Assembly (NCBI GenBank): GCA_947453145.1
Contig: CANGFA010000020.1
Span: 1-42,390 of the forward strand
Length of the DNA stretch: 42,390 bases
Direction: 5' to 3'
Source of the DNA: Bacteroidota bacterium
GTDB taxonomy: Bacteria > Bacteroidota > Bacteroidia > Chitinophagales > Chitinophagaceae
Shown here: in pieces, positions 40,909 through 42,390 of the stretch
How the letters are laid out: each line of letters starts with the position of its first letter
Position numbering within the stretch: position 1 is the stretch's first letter
Notes under the pieces: model-generated
Told to the model about the DNA's origin: nothing
What the model saw: the letters and a program-made list of their open reading frames with translations, nothing else
Databases searched by the model: none
Program-made: the position numbers and the translations under genes

Positions 40909-40943
40909 TTATTTTCTAAAACTATTATTATTTTAGAAAATAA
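40909..40943. terminator. Second AU-rich hairpin next to the fic terminator
   Basis: Perfect 13-bp arms TTATTTTCTAAAA and TTTTAGAAAATAA with a 9-nt loop, two bases after the first terminator. Confidence 0.6.
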
Positions 40944-40946
40944 CAC

Positions 40947-41006
40947 TTTGTAGCCTCCTTAGGAGCCAGTTTGGAAGACTTTGCTGGGGATGTTAGGGCT
41001 ATTTTA
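40947..41006 (+). repeat. 60-bp direct repeat, copy 2 (downstream of Fic)
   Basis: 88% identical to copy 1. It overlaps the last two codons and stop of the minus-strand tail-fibre-like gene. Plus-strand frame continues the copy 1-like peptide into the antisense of that gene. Confidence 0.85.
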
Positions 41007-42390
41007 CTATGTAACTTCCAGAAAAATAGGCTACATACATTTGTTGATTTATATCTGATCTAAACTTTAATTTTAGATATTTAGTACTTCCAGTATTTGC
41101 TTCAATTATTCCTGTTGCTCCAACAGTTGAAGTAATTATGCCAACGGCGTCCATTGAATTTGTAAATGCAGAGGTTATAGGTAAGGGAATATCAACACTA
41201 GATATACTGCCTTGTGAACTTGAAACTAAACCAAGGTTTCCAGAAAAGAATACCATATTCCCTACTTTCATATAATTCATCTTACTTGAATAACTGCCAA
41301 AATCAAAAGTCTGCATACTTACATTTGCTAACACAAAAGGCGTAACGTTTAATGTAACTGTGTTAGCAACTGGATCATTTGAAACCCAATTTACATTTCC
41401 TGCTCCATCTGTTGCTAAAATTTGACCATTTGTCCCATCGGTATTTGGATAAGTCACTGCCCCAGTTTGTAATTTTCCAGCAGTATTTACTTTTGTTATA
41501 TTGTTATTGCCTAATTGTATGGTATTACTTGCACTTGCTATAGCAGAATTTCCAATCGCAGTTGCGTTGGAAACATTAGCGCCACCTATGTCGGCTAAAT
41601 ATCCTATGGCAGTATTGTTACTCCCTGTTGTAACTGTTGTCAATGAAGAGTATCCTAAAGCGGTATTATTATTACCAGTTGTAAGATTAGAAAGTGAAAT
41701 ATAACCGGAAGCAGTATTACCATATCCTTCGGTAATTTTAGCTGAAGCCCCAGTTCCAAGTGCTGTGTTTGAAGTTCCAGTTGTATTGGCGATTAAAGCA
41801 TTGTTTCCTAAAACTGTATTACTTGATCTCGCTCCATTTCCTAGTCCTACTTTTAATCCATTTACAGTTAAATCATAAGCTCCTAAATTAACGGCACCCG
41901 TTGCACCAGTATATGGAACGCCCGTTGAAGTTACACTAACAGTTCCTGCACCTGTTATTCTTCCTTTTGCATCTACGGTAATAGTTGGTACACTTGTGGC
42001 ATTTCCATAACTGCCTGCCGTCACTCCGCTATTTGTTAATGTTGCAGTAATAGTCCCAGTGCCTGTTCCAGATAAATCTCCTGTTAAACTAATTGTTTGA
42101 TCACCGGTATTGGTACCAGTTAAATTGGCTACTGCTGTATTAGCAAGCATAGCATTCGTGATTGCTCCGTTCGCAATGGATGTAGCATTTCCAACTGAAG
42201 TAACTGGACCTGTTAAATTTGCATTCGTTGATACCGTATTAGCACTTGTCGCTGTTGCTGCATTTCCAGTTATACTTCCAACTATTGGATTTGTTACCGT
42301 TAAGTTTGCTAAAGTTCCAACACTTGTTAAACTAGAACCTGTTATTGTTGATTTTAAAGTAGTACCTGATAATGTGCCAGCATCTATGGT
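40999..42390 (-). CDS. Repeat-rich tail-fibre/YadA-head-like protein, C-terminal part
   Basis: The frame is open to the window edge; 463 codons are visible and the start is outside. From the edge inwards: low-complexity Gly/Thr/Ser/Asn repeats (LSGTTLKSTITGSSLTSVGT, NLTGTNTGDQTISLTGDLSG, TITVDAKGRITGAGTVSV) as in phage tail fibres. Next come about five repeats of the YadA-head-like type N-T-A-x-G-x-x-[AS]-L-x-x-x-T-T-G, and then a C-terminal domain (MNYMKVGNMVFFSGNLGLVS, then YLKLKFRSDINQQMYVAYFS) similar in style to fibre tips. It is probably a trimeric surface or fibre protein. An in-frame Met at 42150 is unlikely to be the true start because the repeats continue upstream. No sorting domain is seen at its C-terminus. 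Confidence 0.85.
   Translation of the reverse strand, partial: TIDAGTLSGTTLKSTITGSSLTSVGTLANLTVTNPIVGSITGNAATATSANTVSTNANLTGPVTSVGNATSIANGAITNAMLANTAVANLTGTNTGDQTISLTGDLSGTGTGTITATLTNSGVTAGSYGNATSVPTITVDAKGRITGAGTVSVTSTGVPYTGATGAVNLGAYDLTVNGLKVGLGNGARSSNTVLGNNALIANTTGTSNTALGTGASAKITEGYGNTASGYISLSNLTTGNNNTALGYSSLTTVTTGSNNTAIGYLADIGGANVSNATAIGNSAIASASNTIQLGNNNITKVNTAGKLQTGAVTYPNTDGTNGQILATDGAGNVNWVSNDPVANTVTLNVTPFVLANVSMQTFDFGSYSSKMNYMKVGNMVFFSGNLGLVSSSQGSISSVDIPLPITSAFTNSMDAVGIITSTVGATGIIEANTGSTKYLKLKFRSDINQQMYVAYFSGSYIVK

Noticed and set aside
39608..41006. Possible integron attC sites, because GTTAGGG and CCCTAAC occur in the 60-bp repeats just after a stop codon
   Set aside because: The matching inverse core site at the other end of an attC hairpin is missing in both copies, the 7-mers do not fit RYYYAAC/GTTRRRY fully, and no integrase is present.
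1..42390. tRNA and rRNA genes
   Set aside because: No cloverleaf with a GTTCRAxxC arm or ribosomal sequence was seen in any intergenic region on either strand.

Overview
The window looks like a chromosomal segment of a low-GC member of the Bacteroidota, most likely a freshwater Chitinophagaceae-type bacterium. The evidence is the Bacteroidota -7 promoter motif TAnnTTTG in front of many genes, few Shine-Dalgarno sequences, a fused alpha/beta 2-oxoacid dehydrogenase E1, a DUF1573 protein, a long SecA with a C-terminal zinc motif, and a proteorhodopsin paired with a Blh retinal-forming dioxygenase. The taxonomic placement is inference. I found no rRNA, tRNA, CRISPR array or complete insertion sequence.

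Layout. Positions 1-5 kb hold a partial class I aminotransferase, a DUF1573 protein, the fused branched-chain 2-oxoacid dehydrogenase E1, a small exported protein and a YebC-family regulator. From 4.8 to 10.7 kb come an APC amino-acid permease and, divergent from it, a run of DAACS symporter, DedA protein, MFS transporter and family 9 glycosyltransferase. From 10.8 to 16.1 kb, all on the minus strand, are malate dehydrogenase, a lysA / MlaF-like ATPase / thioredoxin-like operon, and an atpG-scpB pair. From 16.3 to 28.3 kb, on the plus strand, are secA-deoC, an M20 amidohydrolase, a malic enzyme, an MlaE-like permease, a beta-CASP metallo-hydrolase and an O-antigen ligase-type protein. This part is mostly housekeeping.

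Positions 28.3-36.3 kb form an accessory, apparently light- and oxygen-related region. It has an SDR oxidoreductase, a membrane protein, a SOUL haem-binding protein, TIGR03643 and DUF2256 small proteins, AlkB, and a DUF3050 protein that carries a complete-looking set of haem-oxygenase-like diiron oxidase (HDO) ligands. Next comes an overlapping lipoprotein operon (YHYH, MORN-like, SCO), then a DTE-type proton-pumping rhodopsin whose helix E has a glycine at the carotenoid-antenna fenestration position, and blh. Blh should cleave beta-carotene to retinal for the rhodopsin. The carotenoid genes are not in the window.

Positions 36.3-42.4 kb hold a GH3 beta-glucosidase followed by a small island of mobile or defence character: an orphan XRE antitoxin flanked by two related hairpins, a HigBA toxin-antitoxin pair with a palindromic operator over its promoter, a G+C-richer structured block with gene relics, and a class II Fic protein with a winged helix and a promoter palindrome. 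The Fic gene sits between two 60-bp direct repeats. The window ends in a repeat-rich tail-fibre/YadA-head-like protein that runs off the edge.

The strongest leads are the predicted HDO function of the DUF3050 protein, the antenna-competent rhodopsin, the Fic operator and flanking repeats, and a recurrent TAnnTTTG-N4/5-ATG arrangement that predicts leaderless mRNAs for several genes.
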